Source: Anaerorhabdus sp036637135
GTDB taxonomy: Bacteria; Bacillota_I; Bacilli_A; Erysipelotrichales; Erysipelotrichaceae
NCBI RefSeq assembly: GCF_036637135.1
Contig: NZ_JAVWNC010000018.1
Location: forward strand, 1 to 39,655
DNA: 39,655 bases
Direction: 5' to 3'
The notes beneath the pieces are model-generated. The model did no database searches. It worked only from the letters and a program-made list of their open reading frames with translations, and was not told the DNA's origin. Position numbers and translations under genes: made by a program. This document shows positions 20,282-30,131 of the stretch, piece after piece. The number at the start of each line of letters is the position of its first letter. The stretch's first letter is position 1.

Positions 20282-22479
20282 TATACAACCACACTCTCTT
20301 TACGATACTTATAGTCAATATCTTTACAGTTGTAAAATACTACTTGACTTATCCCAGCAGGTAATGTTACAAAGTTAGTAAGATCCAATCGTTGTGATTG
20401 ATATACATTAGATTCAATACCTCCGCCAGATACGATTACAGCTCTTTGTTCACCAGGTACACTAGAAACAACTAATTTACTACCAGCAGCTATCATTAGG
20501 TTATAACCATCAGATTGTACAATTTCACTACCAACTACAACATACCAATATGGATTTACAGCTGGACCATGAATAGTAATCTCTAAAGGTGAACCATCAG
20601 CACTACCAATATACATAGAATCGTTATCAACCATAAATACTCCATCGTCTCCATTAGCCCGACCTTCATAAATATAGTCATAAGTGTAAGCAGGGTGTAT
20701 TTTAATTCTATCAAAGAACGGAGCACTACTACCATAAGCATAATTGTAATAATGTTGATAGTTATAGGCAAATAATGGAATAGGTGTTACCTCAGAAGAT
20801 CCACCTCCTGCATATTCTACGAGGTCATTAAAATCTAATTTAGTATTTTTAGCTACAGGTGTGAATGTTCCATACTGACGACCCTTTAAATAATCTTTAG
20901 GATTATTAGACCATACTCCAGTTGTAGACGCACCAAAATATAAAGAAGGTTCTAATTCAATACAGAATCTAACATATGCAGAATTAGCAGGTATTGCTTG
21001 TAACCTAGGAGCGTTGTCTAAAGCGGCTGTAGTTGCTGGATGTGGTGACATAGCTCGCACAATAAAATTAAAATCGCTATCGTAATAACATATCCTAACT
21101 GTATACCCTGCATTAGGTGTTGTCCGATTACCCATAGTATATAACTTAGAACCTAAATTTAGAAATGGTGTTGTTCTATATCCATTATCTGTAATTATAG
21201 ACCCGTCATCATTAATATAATGTGGAGTTTCGTTCGCAATACAAACCATATTCATTCCATCCCAAACTTGAGTCTCATCCCATCTCCAAATATCACCTAG
21301 ATCATACCCATATGTCGGTGGTTGAGTAAATATAGCTGGGGACTTAACCCAATCAGATAGTGCAAAATCACCATTTGATTTAATTGCAGTAAATGATCCC
21401 CTATGATTACCGAATATATTTGAAGGATTTTGTTCGTATATTGGGTTGTTAATTTGTAACCCAAGTTCATTAAATGCTAACCAATCTCCTAAATCTGGAG
21501 TACCTTGATATCTTATAGCTACTAGTATATTAGTACAAGTTTGAGGTACATCTAAAGAAAGAGAAACTGATGTGTCAGTACTATTAAATTCCTTGAATAC
21601 AACAGTAGGGACACCAGTTGAGTTCCACCAATAATAAATATATAATGAGGGTTTCTTAGTTCCACCATATACATTTGATCTTGGATTCTTAACTGTTGCA
21701 AATACAGTTTGTCCACGAATTTGGTCTAAATAATCCTCAGTTAGAATGTTGCTAGCTCCAAACTTACCAGCAAAGTAATATAACCCATCTGTTGCAGGTT
21801 TTGTTATCTTTATTAATCCATCCGCAAAATATTCTGTTTTCTGATTATTATCTACTTGTGAGAGTCCTTGTAATTCTAAAGGTGTATCTAAACCTAATTT
21901 CCTAGATATCAAGTTACAACCTAACCAAGTCTGTGATTTATCCCAGTTCCACCGATCGCCAGCTTCATAACCGGTTGTAGGTGTCGTGTTATATATAACT
22001 TCATTCTGTTCATCATTAGCTTCACGATAAATCTTACCATCACCATCTTGTTGCGGTGTAGGAACATATGACTCTTCTATATCAACATACCAAGGTGTCA
22101 TTAAATCTAAAGTAATCGTTTCAACTAATATGTTTAATTCTTTTATTTCTGTTTTAGTTAATTCATTTAACTTACAACCTCTACTCCATATCCCAGCATC
22201 TGTTTCATAGACTAAAACATATGGAGGCTTGTTTAATAGTCTAATCAGCTCATCATATTTGATATATGGATCACCAGTTATCGCACCGAATAGAATATCA
22301 ATGTTAAACTGGCCCATATTCATTTTAGATGAATCCAATAGGTAATTGGAATTAGTCTCGTGATAATCATTATTGAAACTAACCCCAAGCCCTTCTGGAT
22401 TGATTGAGAAGAAGTCAAGATTATTCAGTAGGTCAATTGAATCACCTGCACTATTGAATATCTGGAATCCCCTTGTCAT
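20281..22479 (-). CDS. enlarged distal tail protein (Dit) with inserted repeat modules
   Basis: 732 residues; classical Dit is about 250-300. Residues 1-150 look like the Dit ring domain (RGFQIFNSAGDSIDLL, ... LDLMTPWYV). Between it and the C-terminal domain are two copies of a module beginning GYEAGDRWNWDKSQTWLGCN (about residue 170) and GYDLGDIWRWDETQVWDGMN (about 395), each followed by a beta-rich stretch. Evolved Dits with inserted carbohydrate-binding modules are known in Lactobacillales phages, where they help bind cell-wall sugars. The C-terminal part resembles the Dit galectin-like domain. It overlaps the tape measure gene by four bases. Confidence 0.75.
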   Translation of the reverse strand: MTRGFQIFNSAGDSIDLLNNLDFFSINPEGLGVSFNNDYHETNSNYLLDSSKMNMGQFNIDILFGAITGDPYIKYDELIRLLNKPPYVLVYETDAGIWSRGCKLNELTKTEIKELNILVETITLDLMTPWYVDIEESYVPTPQQDGDGKIYREANDEQNEVIYNTTPTTGYEAGDRWNWDKSQTWLGCNLISRKLGLDTPLELQGLSQVDNNQKTEYFADGLIKITKPATDGLYYFAGKFGASNILTEDYLDQIRGQTVFATVKNPRSNVYGGTKKPSLYIYYWWNSTGVPTVVFKEFNSTDTSVSLSLDVPQTCTNILVAIRYQGTPDLGDWLAFNELGLQINNPIYEQNPSNIFGNHRGSFTAIKSNGDFALSDWVKSPAIFTQPPTYGYDLGDIWRWDETQVWDGMNMVCIANETPHYINDDGSIITDNGYRTTPFLNLGSKLYTMGNRTTPNAGYTVRICYYDSDFNFIVRAMSPHPATTAALDNAPRLQAIPANSAYVRFCIELEPSLYFGASTTGVWSNNPKDYLKGRQYGTFTPVAKNTKLDFNDLVEYAGGGSSEVTPIPLFAYNYQHYYNYAYGSSAPFFDRIKIHPAYTYDYIYEGRANGDDGVFMVDNDSMYIGSADGSPLEITIHGPAVNPYWYVVVGSEIVQSDGYNLMIAAGSKLVVSSVPGEQRAVIVSGGGIESNVYQSQRLDLTNFVTLPAGISQVVFYNCKDIDYKYRKESVVV

Positions 22480-25400
22480 GATTGTATTCTCCTTACTATT
22501 ATTTTCTCAACTTCAGCAGCAATTGCTTTAGGATCTTGACCAGGAGACGAAATATTGAACTCATAATAATTAGTGCTTCCAATACCTTGCACTCCATCAC
22601 TTCCTAAACTACCGAAATTCAATTGATTAGGTGTTCTAATGTTTGAAATATTACTCATATCTAAAACAGGTGTAATTACAGGACTCAGGTTGAAGTTATC
22701 ATCCATTGCATCAGAAAATGCTCCAGAGAAACCTTGTACAGCCTTAACTGCACCTTTGGCTAACTGAGTAGCTTTTCCTTCAACTCGAGACTCTTTATCC
22801 TCAATACCTAATGCAAACCCCTCACCGAAATGTCCACCATCTTCACGCATTACACGAGAAGGAGAGAATATCTTCAAGAAGCCTTCCAAAGCACTCTTAG
22901 CTAAACTACCTAAGCTAGTACTTGCCTTATTAACACGATCCTGCTTGGAATCAATACCACCAGCAAATCCTTCACCGAAGTTTTTACCAGAACTATCAGC
23001 ACTAACACTTTCCAATCCAGTCTTACCAAAGTTAGCAAGTCCTTCACCAGATGTTTTAGCACTACCCTTCTTATCTTCAATACCACCAGTAAAGTTACTA
23101 CCGAAAGCATTACCTGTAGATTTAACTTCTACTGCGCCAGCACCTTGTTTAGCGGATTGTCCTAAGTTATTACCTGCAGCGTTAGCGTTCCTTACAACCC
23201 CATTGATTCCACCATTAAGTGCATCTCCTAAAGCTCCACCAGTAGGTTTCAAGTCAACACCTGCAGCGCCATTCTTAGCAGCAATACCTAGGTTGGCACC
23301 AGCTGTACCAGATAAAGCTTTCTTACCATCGATGGTTGATACAAATTGCCCTGTTTTCTCATCAGCAACTTGCTCAATATTAAAGGCATCTCTTAAGGCA
23401 TTTTTAGCTCCATCACCGATCTCTTTAGTCTTCTCAGATACACCAGGTATCCAGCCAAATAAGACATCGATAACACCAACCAATGCAGTAATGATAATCT
23501 CCAATATAGCTTCAGTTATATCTAAAACTGCGTCTACAATTTCTTGTTGATGATCACGAATACCTTGTGCCATTTTAGTAATCAATTCGACCATTGCATT
23601 AACACCAGCTTCAACCAAACGAGGAATATCCGTAGTGAAAGCTACTATTAAAGCTATAATCATATCAGTACCTTTTTGAGAAAGTTCAGGAATATACTTA
23701 ATAAACACATCCAACAACTGAGTTATCAATTCAAATGCTGCTATTGCTAAGGTCGGAGCCAGAACAATAATAGCCTTGGCCATTTCGACTATCACGGTTG
23801 TAATAAGCAAGATCGTTTTAGGAACCAACTTAATCAAACCGTCGAGTATGCCTCCAAGAGCCTTCATGATTGTTTCTACGTTCGAAGCAGTCATATTTGC
23901 TAACACTGTCAATGCTGTTGAAAATGCAGATATACCAATACCAATACCTAATGCTGCCACACCCAACGACGCAACTGCTAAAGCTAAAGCCGCCAATGCT
24001 GCTGCACCTGGTAAACCAATAAGGTTCGCTGCGATCGCAATTAGTGTCAAAGCTCCTGCTAATGTACCAAGACCTTTAGCTAATTGTTTAACGCTCATAT
24101 TTCCTAATGCTTGTAAAGGAGGAACTAGCATATTAATAGCACCAGCTACTAGGACTATCGAAGCAGCCCCAAGTACTCCACCAGAAGCTAATTTCATAGC
24201 GATACCAATTTCTGCTAAAGCTATACCCATTGCTCCTAAACCTTTTACAATTTGTTTCACACTTAAGTTACCCAAAGCTGTTATAGGTCCAACAAGCATT
24301 TGAATAGCTCCTGCAATAATAGCCATAGATACAGCGGCACCTACTGTTTTAGCTCCATTTGTAACTTTAACAAATATAGCAATCTCAGCAAGTATAATTC
24401 CAATAGTACCCATACCTTTGATTAGTTGTTTAGAATTAATTGCAGCTATCTTCTCAATGGCGTTAACCATGATTTGAATAGCCCCTGCAATTGCTAACAA
24501 AGCTAATCCTGTAGCGACATTTAACTTAGAACCATTAGCAACCTTCAAGAATACAGCTAACTCAAGTAATATGATCCCTAAGGAACCTACAGCTTTTGCT
24601 AGTGAGGAAGATTTGATAGCTGATAAAGTCTTAATCGCTTGTGCTAATATAACTACCGTAGTAGCCAAGGATAGCAGTTGTAGGGAACTTGCAGCCATTT
24701 TGCCGGTATTCTTACCCATCACAACCAAAGCCGCAACAAGTATCCCAACGATTGAAGCTAGACCCATAATACCTCGTCCAAGCTCGTCAGGTTCTATACT
24801 TGCTATAACTTTCATAGCTCCGGCCATTAATAATACTGCTGTAGCCAATGCAGGTAACATAATACTAGCTGATATAGCAGTTTTAAGTCCAACACCAGAT
24901 TTACCAATACTGATTAATGATTTAGATAGTAATACCAATACAGCAGTGATCGCTAGTAGAGATTTACTCAATTGTTTTGCAGGTATGTTTGATAATAGCT
25001 TGATTGACAGTGCCAGGATACCAACAGCTGTAGCAATCTTAACTAGAGTCCCTACTTTAACGGATAAGGTCAAAGCACTTAATGAATCTCCCAGTTTGCC
25101 AAATACACCAAATGCCTCTTCAAATCCACCAACAGAATCAATGATCTTGTCAATGAATCCTTCAAGAGAACCAGCAATACCTTTTACCTTCTTAGCAGCT
25201 AAGGCCAATGCTAACATTAAACCACCGTTGAGTAGATCCTGGGTATTGAAGCTACCTAGTAATTCACCGATACCTTTAGCAATCTTACTGAAGAATGGTG
25301 AAATAGCAGTCCATATCTTCTTGATACCTTGTCCAACCACATTCATAACTGAACCAACGCTTGAAGTAAACTTGAGAATGTTATCAAATACTTTATCTAC

Positions 25401-26867
25401 AGTCTTACCAAAGTCAACAAATACATTCTTAGTCTTATCAGTAGATTTAATAGATTTATCAAAGCCTTGTATTAATTGGGAAACCCTAACTAGTAAATCA
25501 AGGAAACTCCCACCTAACCCAGCAGGTATTAATGACTTAAATGCCTCTCCAACTAATTTCAAGGTTGTCCATCCAATACTAAATATACTAAATAATCCTT
25601 TGAATACTTCTTTAACCTTACCAGCAGTTTCATCAGTTAATATAAGTTTAGCTGAGAAAATCTCAATATTCTTAATCAACTTCATTAATGTCTCTGCAGA
25701 GGCAGGTGGAAATACTTCTTTGAACGCACTACTTACAATATTTATAATCTTAGTTAATCCCTTGAATGCATTAGAAACAGTGTTTACAAGTGAAGCTCTT
25801 GCTCCTAGATTTACTAGATCACCTATCATTTTGTTACGAGCATCTGCACCTTGTTGAATAGGAACAGATATAGCATCATTTGCTGCAGTCCACATAGCCC
25901 CTGCTTGTTCGAAATCACCAAATATCAATTCCCATGTAGTTGCCCAACCTGAACCTATTGCTTCTCCAGCTGTATCCATCAATTGAGTAAAGGTTCTTAC
26001 TTTAGTTGCAGCCTCTAACATTGAATCGTTAGTAGAGAACTCATTTAAAGTTTTTAATAATACTTCTGAAGATAACCAACCTTCTTGTAATGAATCCCTG
26101 AAGTTTGTACTTGCACTATTGGCTATACCCATATTATCAGCGGTTTTAATTAATGCTTCTTGGAATAACTTACCACCCATACCAGCATTCACAACTGAGT
26201 TCCAATCCTGTAGTTTAACAGAGCCTGTAGATAATGCTTGTGATAATTGATACATTGCAGTAGAGGCTTGTTCACTATTAGATCCTGAAGCAGCAGCTAA
26301 GTTGGCAATACCTTTAATAGCAGTTGTTGAATCTTCTAAACTTACACCTGCAGCAGTAAAGGTACCAATATTTCTTGTCATCTCACCAAAGTTATAGATC
26401 GTTTTATCGGCATAAGTATTTAATTCACCTAAAGAAGCACTTACATCCTGTAACGAACTCTTACCTTGAGTATTTGACATGATTGTTTGGATGGATTTCA
26501 TTTTCAACTCATATTCATTAAAACCATCTGTAACCGGTTTGAGACTCATTGATTTAACTAAGTTGATACCAGCATCTACGGCTCGATTAGTAATATTCTG
26601 CAAGACACTAAATGCTACAGCACCCAATGCACTAAACTTAGAGCTGACATTAGTAACGCCCTCTACAAGCTTGTTCATATTGGTTTTGTCTACTGCATTA
26701 TTTATACCACTGATGTCTTTGGTTGTCTTACCTAAATCAACATCATTCGTCTTCTTCATACTATTAATTAACTTACCAAATATGCCAATTGTCTTAGTAA
26801 CCTTAGATTGAAAGTCATTATTGTCAAGTGTCATCCTAACAATTCGTTCATCTACCGGTCTACTCAT
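22476..26867 (-). CDS. tape measure protein
   Basis: 1463 residues, the longest gene. The N-terminal 330 residues carry typical TMP text (TLDNNDFQSKVTKTIGIFGK, then NIGTFTAAGVSLEDSTTAIKGIANLAAASG). The middle (about 560-1020) is strongly hydrophobic with many candidate membrane helices, and the C-terminal third has NGxxG repeats (GAAGVDLKPTGGALG...). It sets tail length; with the usual 0.15 nm per residue the tail would be about 200 nm. No peptidase motif was seen. It lies between the gp10-like gene and the Dit gene. Confidence 0.93.
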   Translation of the reverse strand: MSRPVDERIVRMTLDNNDFQSKVTKTIGIFGKLINSMKKTNDVDLGKTTKDISGINNAVDKTNMNKLVEGVTNVSSKFSALGAVAFSVLQNITNRAVDAGINLVKSMSLKPVTDGFNEYELKMKSIQTIMSNTQGKSSLQDVSASLGELNTYADKTIYNFGEMTRNIGTFTAAGVSLEDSTTAIKGIANLAAASGSNSEQASTAMYQLSQALSTGSVKLQDWNSVVNAGMGGKLFQEALIKTADNMGIANSASTNFRDSLQEGWLSSEVLLKTLNEFSTNDSMLEAATKVRTFTQLMDTAGEAIGSGWATTWELIFGDFEQAGAMWTAANDAISVPIQQGADARNKMIGDLVNLGARASLVNTVSNAFKGLTKIINIVSSAFKEVFPPASAETLMKLIKNIEIFSAKLILTDETAGKVKEVFKGLFSIFSIGWTTLKLVGEAFKSLIPAGLGGSFLDLLVRVSQLIQGFDKSIKSTDKTKNVFVDFGKTVDKVFDNILKFTSSVGSVMNVVGQGIKKIWTAISPFFSKIAKGIGELLGSFNTQDLLNGGLMLALALAAKKVKGIAGSLEGFIDKIIDSVGGFEEAFGVFGKLGDSLSALTLSVKVGTLVKIATAVGILALSIKLLSNIPAKQLSKSLLAITAVLVLLSKSLISIGKSGVGLKTAISASIMLPALATAVLLMAGAMKVIASIEPDELGRGIMGLASIVGILVAALVVMGKNTGKMAASSLQLLSLATTVVILAQAIKTLSAIKSSSLAKAVGSLGIILLELAVFLKVANGSKLNVATGLALLAIAGAIQIMVNAIEKIAAINSKQLIKGMGTIGIILAEIAIFVKVTNGAKTVGAAVSMAIIAGAIQMLVGPITALGNLSVKQIVKGLGAMGIALAEIGIAMKLASGGVLGAASIVLVAGAINMLVPPLQALGNMSVKQLAKGLGTLAGALTLIAIAANLIGLPGAAALAALALAVASLGVAALGIGIGISAFSTALTVLANMTASNVETIMKALGGILDGLIKLVPKTILLITTVIVEMAKAIIVLAPTLAIAAFELITQLLDVFIKYIPELSQKGTDMIIALIVAFTTDIPRLVEAGVNAMVELITKMAQGIRDHQQEIVDAVLDITEAILEIIITALVGVIDVLFGWIPGVSEKTKEIGDGAKNALRDAFNIEQVADEKTGQFVSTIDGKKALSGTAGANLGIAAKNGAAGVDLKPTGGALGDALNGGINGVVRNANAAGNNLGQSAKQGAGAVEVKSTGNAFGSNFTGGIEDKKGSAKTSGEGLANFGKTGLESVSADSSGKNFGEGFAGGIDSKQDRVNKASTSLGSLAKSALEGFLKIFSPSRVMREDGGHFGEGFALGIEDKESRVEGKATQLAKGAVKAVQGFSGAFSDAMDDNFNLSPVITPVLDMSNISNIRTPNQLNFGSLGSDGVQGIGSTNYYEFNISSPGQDPKAIAAEVEKIIVRRIQS

Positions 26868-27247
26868 CTAAACACCTCTTTTGCGATATCATCAGCAGCA
26901 CGGTTAAATATGTTTCTTAATGCTGGATTGATGTAATCCCTAGGAGGTACGTATCCACCCGTTTTAGTACCGTGGCCAAATTGTATAAGCTTAGCTACAT
27001 TGGCCGAAGCCTGAGGGTGAGCAGTGTTATAGAATGCAAGTTCTGCACCCCGTTTGTTTGAGGTTATCTTATACTTCCAACCTCTCGCTGTTTGACCTGT
27101 CGCACCAATAGGAGTACCAGCTCGTAAAGCAATAACACCAGACTCTCCGATCTTTCTTAAAGTCATATCAGGTCTTGCCTTAGCTGCTTTATTCAAAAAT
27201 TTAATAGTGTCTTTGAAGTCTCCTTCGGATGTGATATCTAAACGCAT
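26864..27247 (-). CDS. HK97 gp10-like tail/head-tail completion protein
   Basis: 127 residues from the ATG at 27247, which has AAAGGGGTGA upstream; the longer frame to 27289 has no ribosome binding site and overlaps the previous gene. FLNKAAKARPDMTLRKIG and the block LIQFGHGTKTGGYVPPRDYI match the HK97 gp10-like family. In HK97 this protein joins head and tail; here it sits between tail chaperone and tape measure, so a tail-completion role is more likely. Confidence 0.7.
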   Translation of the reverse strand: MRLDITSEGDFKDTIKFLNKAAKARPDMTLRKIGESGVIALRAGTPIGATGQTARGWKYKITSNKRGAELAFYNTAHPQASANVAKLIQFGHGTKTGGYVPPRDYINPALRNIFNRAADDIAKEVFR

Positions 27248-27251
27248 AGTA

Positions 27252-27779
27252 TCACCCCTTTGTATTGTATTTTTTCTTACGTTCAGCATTTAAATCACGA
27301 TTCTGTTTCAGTATTTCATTATTGGACATCTTCTTCTTATCAGGGTTATTCTGCTCTGATATTACATTCAATAGAATCAGTAACCTTTTTATGTTCCAGG
27401 TTTCACACGTGAAAGGAACTTGAGCATTAGCCATATAAGCGTAGATAACCTCACTTGTCAATATGGTCCTAGATGGTTTGTTGTCATTTTGAACCCTTGT
27501 AGCAGTAGCGTTGGCTTCCATGTATTCAATGATCAAAAGCTCAACATCTTTAACCAAGTAATCATCAGTGATGACTTCTCCTACACACATAAACTTATAC
27601 ATGTCTTTTGATTGCTCAACTGTCTTAGGTCCACCAAGAAAAGGTATACACCATTTAGCTTCCCAGTCAGAAATTGCTTTAAGTGAGTATTCAAACCTAA
27701 AAGTTTTCTCAGGCATCCATGAAAAGCGTTGAGTATAGTTGTCAAAGACTTCTAAACCGCTTGTAACTACTTCTAACAT
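27252..27779 (-). CDS. tail assembly chaperone, second component (probable)
   Basis: 175 residues immediately before the gp10-like and tape measure genes. Features: RFEYSLKAISDWEAKWCIPF and a C-terminal helical part (LTSEVIYAYMANAQVPFTC, MSNNEILKQNRDLNAERKKK) as in phage proteins encoded in this position. It would act with the 167-aa protein upstream. The two are separated here by the endolysin gene and a terminator, so no G/GT-type frameshift can join them. Confidence 0.6.
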   Translation of the reverse strand: MLEVVTSGLEVFDNYTQRFSWMPEKTFRFEYSLKAISDWEAKWCIPFLGGPKTVEQSKDMYKFMCVGEVITDDYLVKDVELLIIEYMEANATATRVQNDNKPSRTILTSEVIYAYMANAQVPFTCETWNIKRLLILLNVISEQNNPDKKKMSNNEILKQNRDLNAERKKKYNTKG

Positions 27780-27802
27780 CTGATTCTAACCTCCAATCAG
27801 GT

Positions 27803-27840
27803 AAAAACAAATAGGAGGAGATAAACTTGTACCTCCACCC
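27803..27840 (-). terminator. terminator after the endolysin gene
   Basis: Minus-strand stem GGAGGTA / TATCTCC (7 bp, one wobble) with loop CAAGTT, then TCCTATTTGTTTTT. It lies between the endolysin and the second chaperone, so part of the transcripts covering capsid, tail-tube and lysin would end here. Confidence 0.7.
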
Positions 27841-27849
27841 TCTGTTTTA

Positions 27850-28893
27850 TTAGTATTTCAATACTTGGCCAGCAAAGATTAGATTTGGATTAGCAATTCC
27901 ATTCTTATTAGCTAGTGTATTTGTATCTGTTCCAAGTTTAGCAGCAATACCACTAAGTGTATCACCTGATTTTACAGTATACGTTCTTTGTTGTGGTGCA
28001 ACTTTAGCATTAATAGCTTCTTGTACAGGTTTGTAATAGTTGCCTAACATAGCTTTACGATCTTCACCATTACCATAGATACCAGCCAATGTTTGGTCAG
28101 CCAGTGTATTAATAGTAGCGGGTGAATTAGCTTGATCTGCACGGTGATTAATAATCGCTTGAACACCTGGATACAATTGACCCAATGCATTCTTACGAGC
28201 GTCACCATTACCATACTTACCTTGTTGTACTTCACTAGCTAAAGTTTCTAAGTTCTTTTGAGCAGGTGATACTGGTGTTTTAGTTGTGGTTGGAGTTGTT
28301 CCACCGGACTTACCTGTTAAACGAGCCCATCCAGCTCTATCTAAGTTAGCAATGTTCTTATCTAATCCTCCACCTGAAGTAAACTGCCAGATTGTGTATA
28401 CAGGCCAAGGAGCTGTTGAGTACATAAATTCAGGTACGTCCCAGCTAGGTGCATTAGTAGGGTAACCAGCAACCCATAAAGGACAGATTGTTGATAGGTT
28501 GGCTACTTGTTTAATTGCACTTGCTTGTACGTAGATTACACACCATACACCTGTTTTAGCGTGAACATGATTAACGAACTTAAGACACCATTCAGTATTA
28601 CCCCAAGAAGCATTATCACCAGATTCCCAATCAAGGGCTAGTACTGCTTCTCCGATATAACCTTGAATATTCTTAAGGAAGAAATCAGCTTCGGCAACCG
28701 GATCTCCACCAGAAGCATAATGATATACTCCTAATAAATGTCCAGCTTTTTTAGCTGTTTGATATTGTGGATCACATTTTGGGTTAACATAACTTACGCC
28801 CTCAGTGGCTTTCACAATACAGAAATCAATTCCACTCATACCAGCTTGTTCAACTGATTGATAAGACGCAATATCAATTCCCTTTAATACCAT
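27850..28893 (-). CDS. endolysin: GH25 muramidase with two CW_7 repeats and LysM
   Basis: 347 residues. GH25 lysozyme domain about 1-195 (GIDIASYQ with D7; LALDWES with D88/E90; VYTIWQFTSGGG). A Thr/Pro linker (GGTTPTTTKTPVSP) leads to two CW_7 cell-wall repeats (LASEVQQGKYGNGDARKNAL and LADQTLAGIYGNGEDRKAML), then a C-terminal LysM (TYTVKSGDTLSGIAAKLG). It cleaves the MurNAc-GlcNAc bond of the host wall. No signal peptide, so it needs the holin. Unusually, it is placed among the tail genes. Confidence 0.95.
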   Translation of the reverse strand: MVLKGIDIASYQSVEQAGMSGIDFCIVKATEGVSYVNPKCDPQYQTAKKAGHLLGVYHYASGGDPVAEADFFLKNIQGYIGEAVLALDWESGDNASWGNTEWCLKFVNHVHAKTGVWCVIYVQASAIKQVANLSTICPLWVAGYPTNAPSWDVPEFMYSTAPWPVYTIWQFTSGGGLDKNIANLDRAGWARLTGKSGGTTPTTTKTPVSPAQKNLETLASEVQQGKYGNGDARKNALGQLYPGVQAIINHRADQANSPATINTLADQTLAGIYGNGEDRKAMLGNYYKPVQEAINAKVAPQQRTYTVKSGDTLSGIAAKLGTDTNTLANKNGIANPNLIFAGQVLKY

Positions 28894-28894
28894 A

Positions 28895-29398
28895 TTAATT
28901 ACCTCCTTCTAATAATTCACCAGTGTTAGGATCATATCTAGGTGTTACTACATTGCCAGGATGTTCAGGGTGGCTTTCCATAATACGAGCAACCTTTTCT
29001 TTTTGTAGTTGAGTTGGTGATTTTGGAGCTTCTGTTTGAACAGCACCTGCAGCTAATCCTTGACCGAATGCAGCAGCAGAACCTTCAACAGTTAATAACT
29101 CTTCAAATAACTCAGCATAAGCCATAGAGTATTCAAATTTCTTACGAGTCTCTTCGTCCTTAACAAATAAAGACCCATCAGCAGATTTTTCACCTTGAGA
29201 TCCTAATACTAATAATTCGATAAACTCAATCATACCAACATGATCCTGATTGGCTTGTAACTTAGCAACATGTTCTTCAATAGTGCCACCTAATTTAGCT
29301 AAGATACGAGTTAATTCTGGTGTTGTAAAGTTAAAATAGAAGTCCTTAGTTTCTTGAACCCCGTTGAAGTTTGTATAAGTTATAGATCTTTTTAACAT
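28895..29398 (-). CDS. tail assembly chaperone
   Basis: 167 residues directly after the major tail protein, the usual place for the gpG-type chaperone. NFNGVQETKDFYFNFTTPEL near the start and the helical middle (EHVAKLQANQDHVGMIEFIE) are typical of Gram-positive siphovirus chaperones that coat the tape measure during tail assembly. No slippery heptamer for a G/GT frameshift was seen near its end, and the next gene is the endolysin. Confidence 0.75.
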   Translation of the reverse strand: MLKRSITYTNFNGVQETKDFYFNFTTPELTRILAKLGGTIEEHVAKLQANQDHVGMIEFIELLVLGSQGEKSADGSLFVKDEETRKKFEYSMAYAELFEELLTVEGSAAAFGQGLAAGAVQTEAPKSPTQLQKEKVARIMESHPEHPGNVVTPRYDPNTGELLEGGN

Positions 29399-29422
29399 AA
29401 TGTTTGTCCTCCTCTAATTGTA

Positions 29423-30118
29423 TTACACTGCTTTAGTAGTAGTAGTTGTTGTTGAAGTAGTTTTGATTAATTTAATCAAGTCTTCTAATGGTGGTAATTT
29501 AGAAGCTACAGTTTCAGTACCGTAGATAGCATCTTCAACAGCTTTAAAGATTGCTGGGTTTACTTTTGTAGAATCAATTGCAATATATGCAGTTGGTTTG
29601 AAGTTCTCTAATACAACTGGTGTAGTAGTGAAATCCCATGAGAATGTGATCAATGAAGGGTCAGCATTAACTGTTTCATATCCACGTTCAGAAGGTGCAA
29701 CTTTAGCTCCATAAATAACATGAATCTTTTTACCAAAGTCATTTCCTAATGTGTCATTACCTACAATTGTTTGGTACGACATAGCGAAAGGTTGACGAGT
29801 TTGTTGACCGATTGTAACACCAGGTACTACATCAGCTGATCCATCACAAGCGCCAAATTCATCAGGATATGTGAATGCACTAATATTACCTTTAAAGTTT
29901 TCTGCAGATGTTAATGAAACATACACAATGTTATCAGCGAACTGATCATTAGCTTCTGCTCCGTCTGGTGATTGTGTAACAGATACTAAACCGTTCCAAG
30001 CAATACCTTCAGAATATGCACCAGCGGTATCTTGTGTAAATAATACCCCTTTACTAGTACCTGTTTCGTATTCTCTTTCTCCAACCTTGTCCCAAATTAA
30101 TCTTTTTGTTACTGCCAT
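29423..30118 (-). CDS. major tail protein (tail tube)
   Basis: 231 residues between the tail terminator and the chaperone. The start (MAVTKRLIWDKVGEREYETG), YSEGIAWNGLVSVTQSPDGA, and NFKGNISAFTYPDEF...CDGS are typical of the Firmicute phage tail-tube family. The C-terminus ends in a poly-Thr tract (KTTSTTTTTTKAV), encoded by ACA/ACT codons, which should be on the outside of the tube. Confidence 0.85.
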   Translation of the reverse strand: MAVTKRLIWDKVGEREYETGTSKGVLFTQDTAGAYSEGIAWNGLVSVTQSPDGAEANDQFADNIVYVSLTSAENFKGNISAFTYPDEFGACDGSADVVPGVTIGQQTRQPFAMSYQTIVGNDTLGNDFGKKIHVIYGAKVAPSERGYETVNADPSLITFSWDFTTTPVVLENFKPTAYIAIDSTKVNPAIFKAVEDAIYGTETVASKLPPLEDLIKLIKTTSTTTTTTKAV

Positions 30119-30131
30119 TATTTGTTTCCTC

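Noticed and set aside
22945..24303. Two further plus-strand frames of 201 and 175 codons
   Set aside because: Also antisense to the tape measure gene with the same composition bias; no start signals.
24571..25857. 428-codon open frame on the plus strand
   Set aside because: Lies wholly antisense to the tape measure gene, has no ribosome binding site, and its Pro/Ala/Ile/Ser-rich translation is the mirror of the hydrophobic TMP repeat codons.
28895..29398. Programmed frameshift joining the tail chaperones (G/GT)
   Set aside because: No slippery heptamer near the end, and the endolysin gene plus a terminator separate the two candidates.
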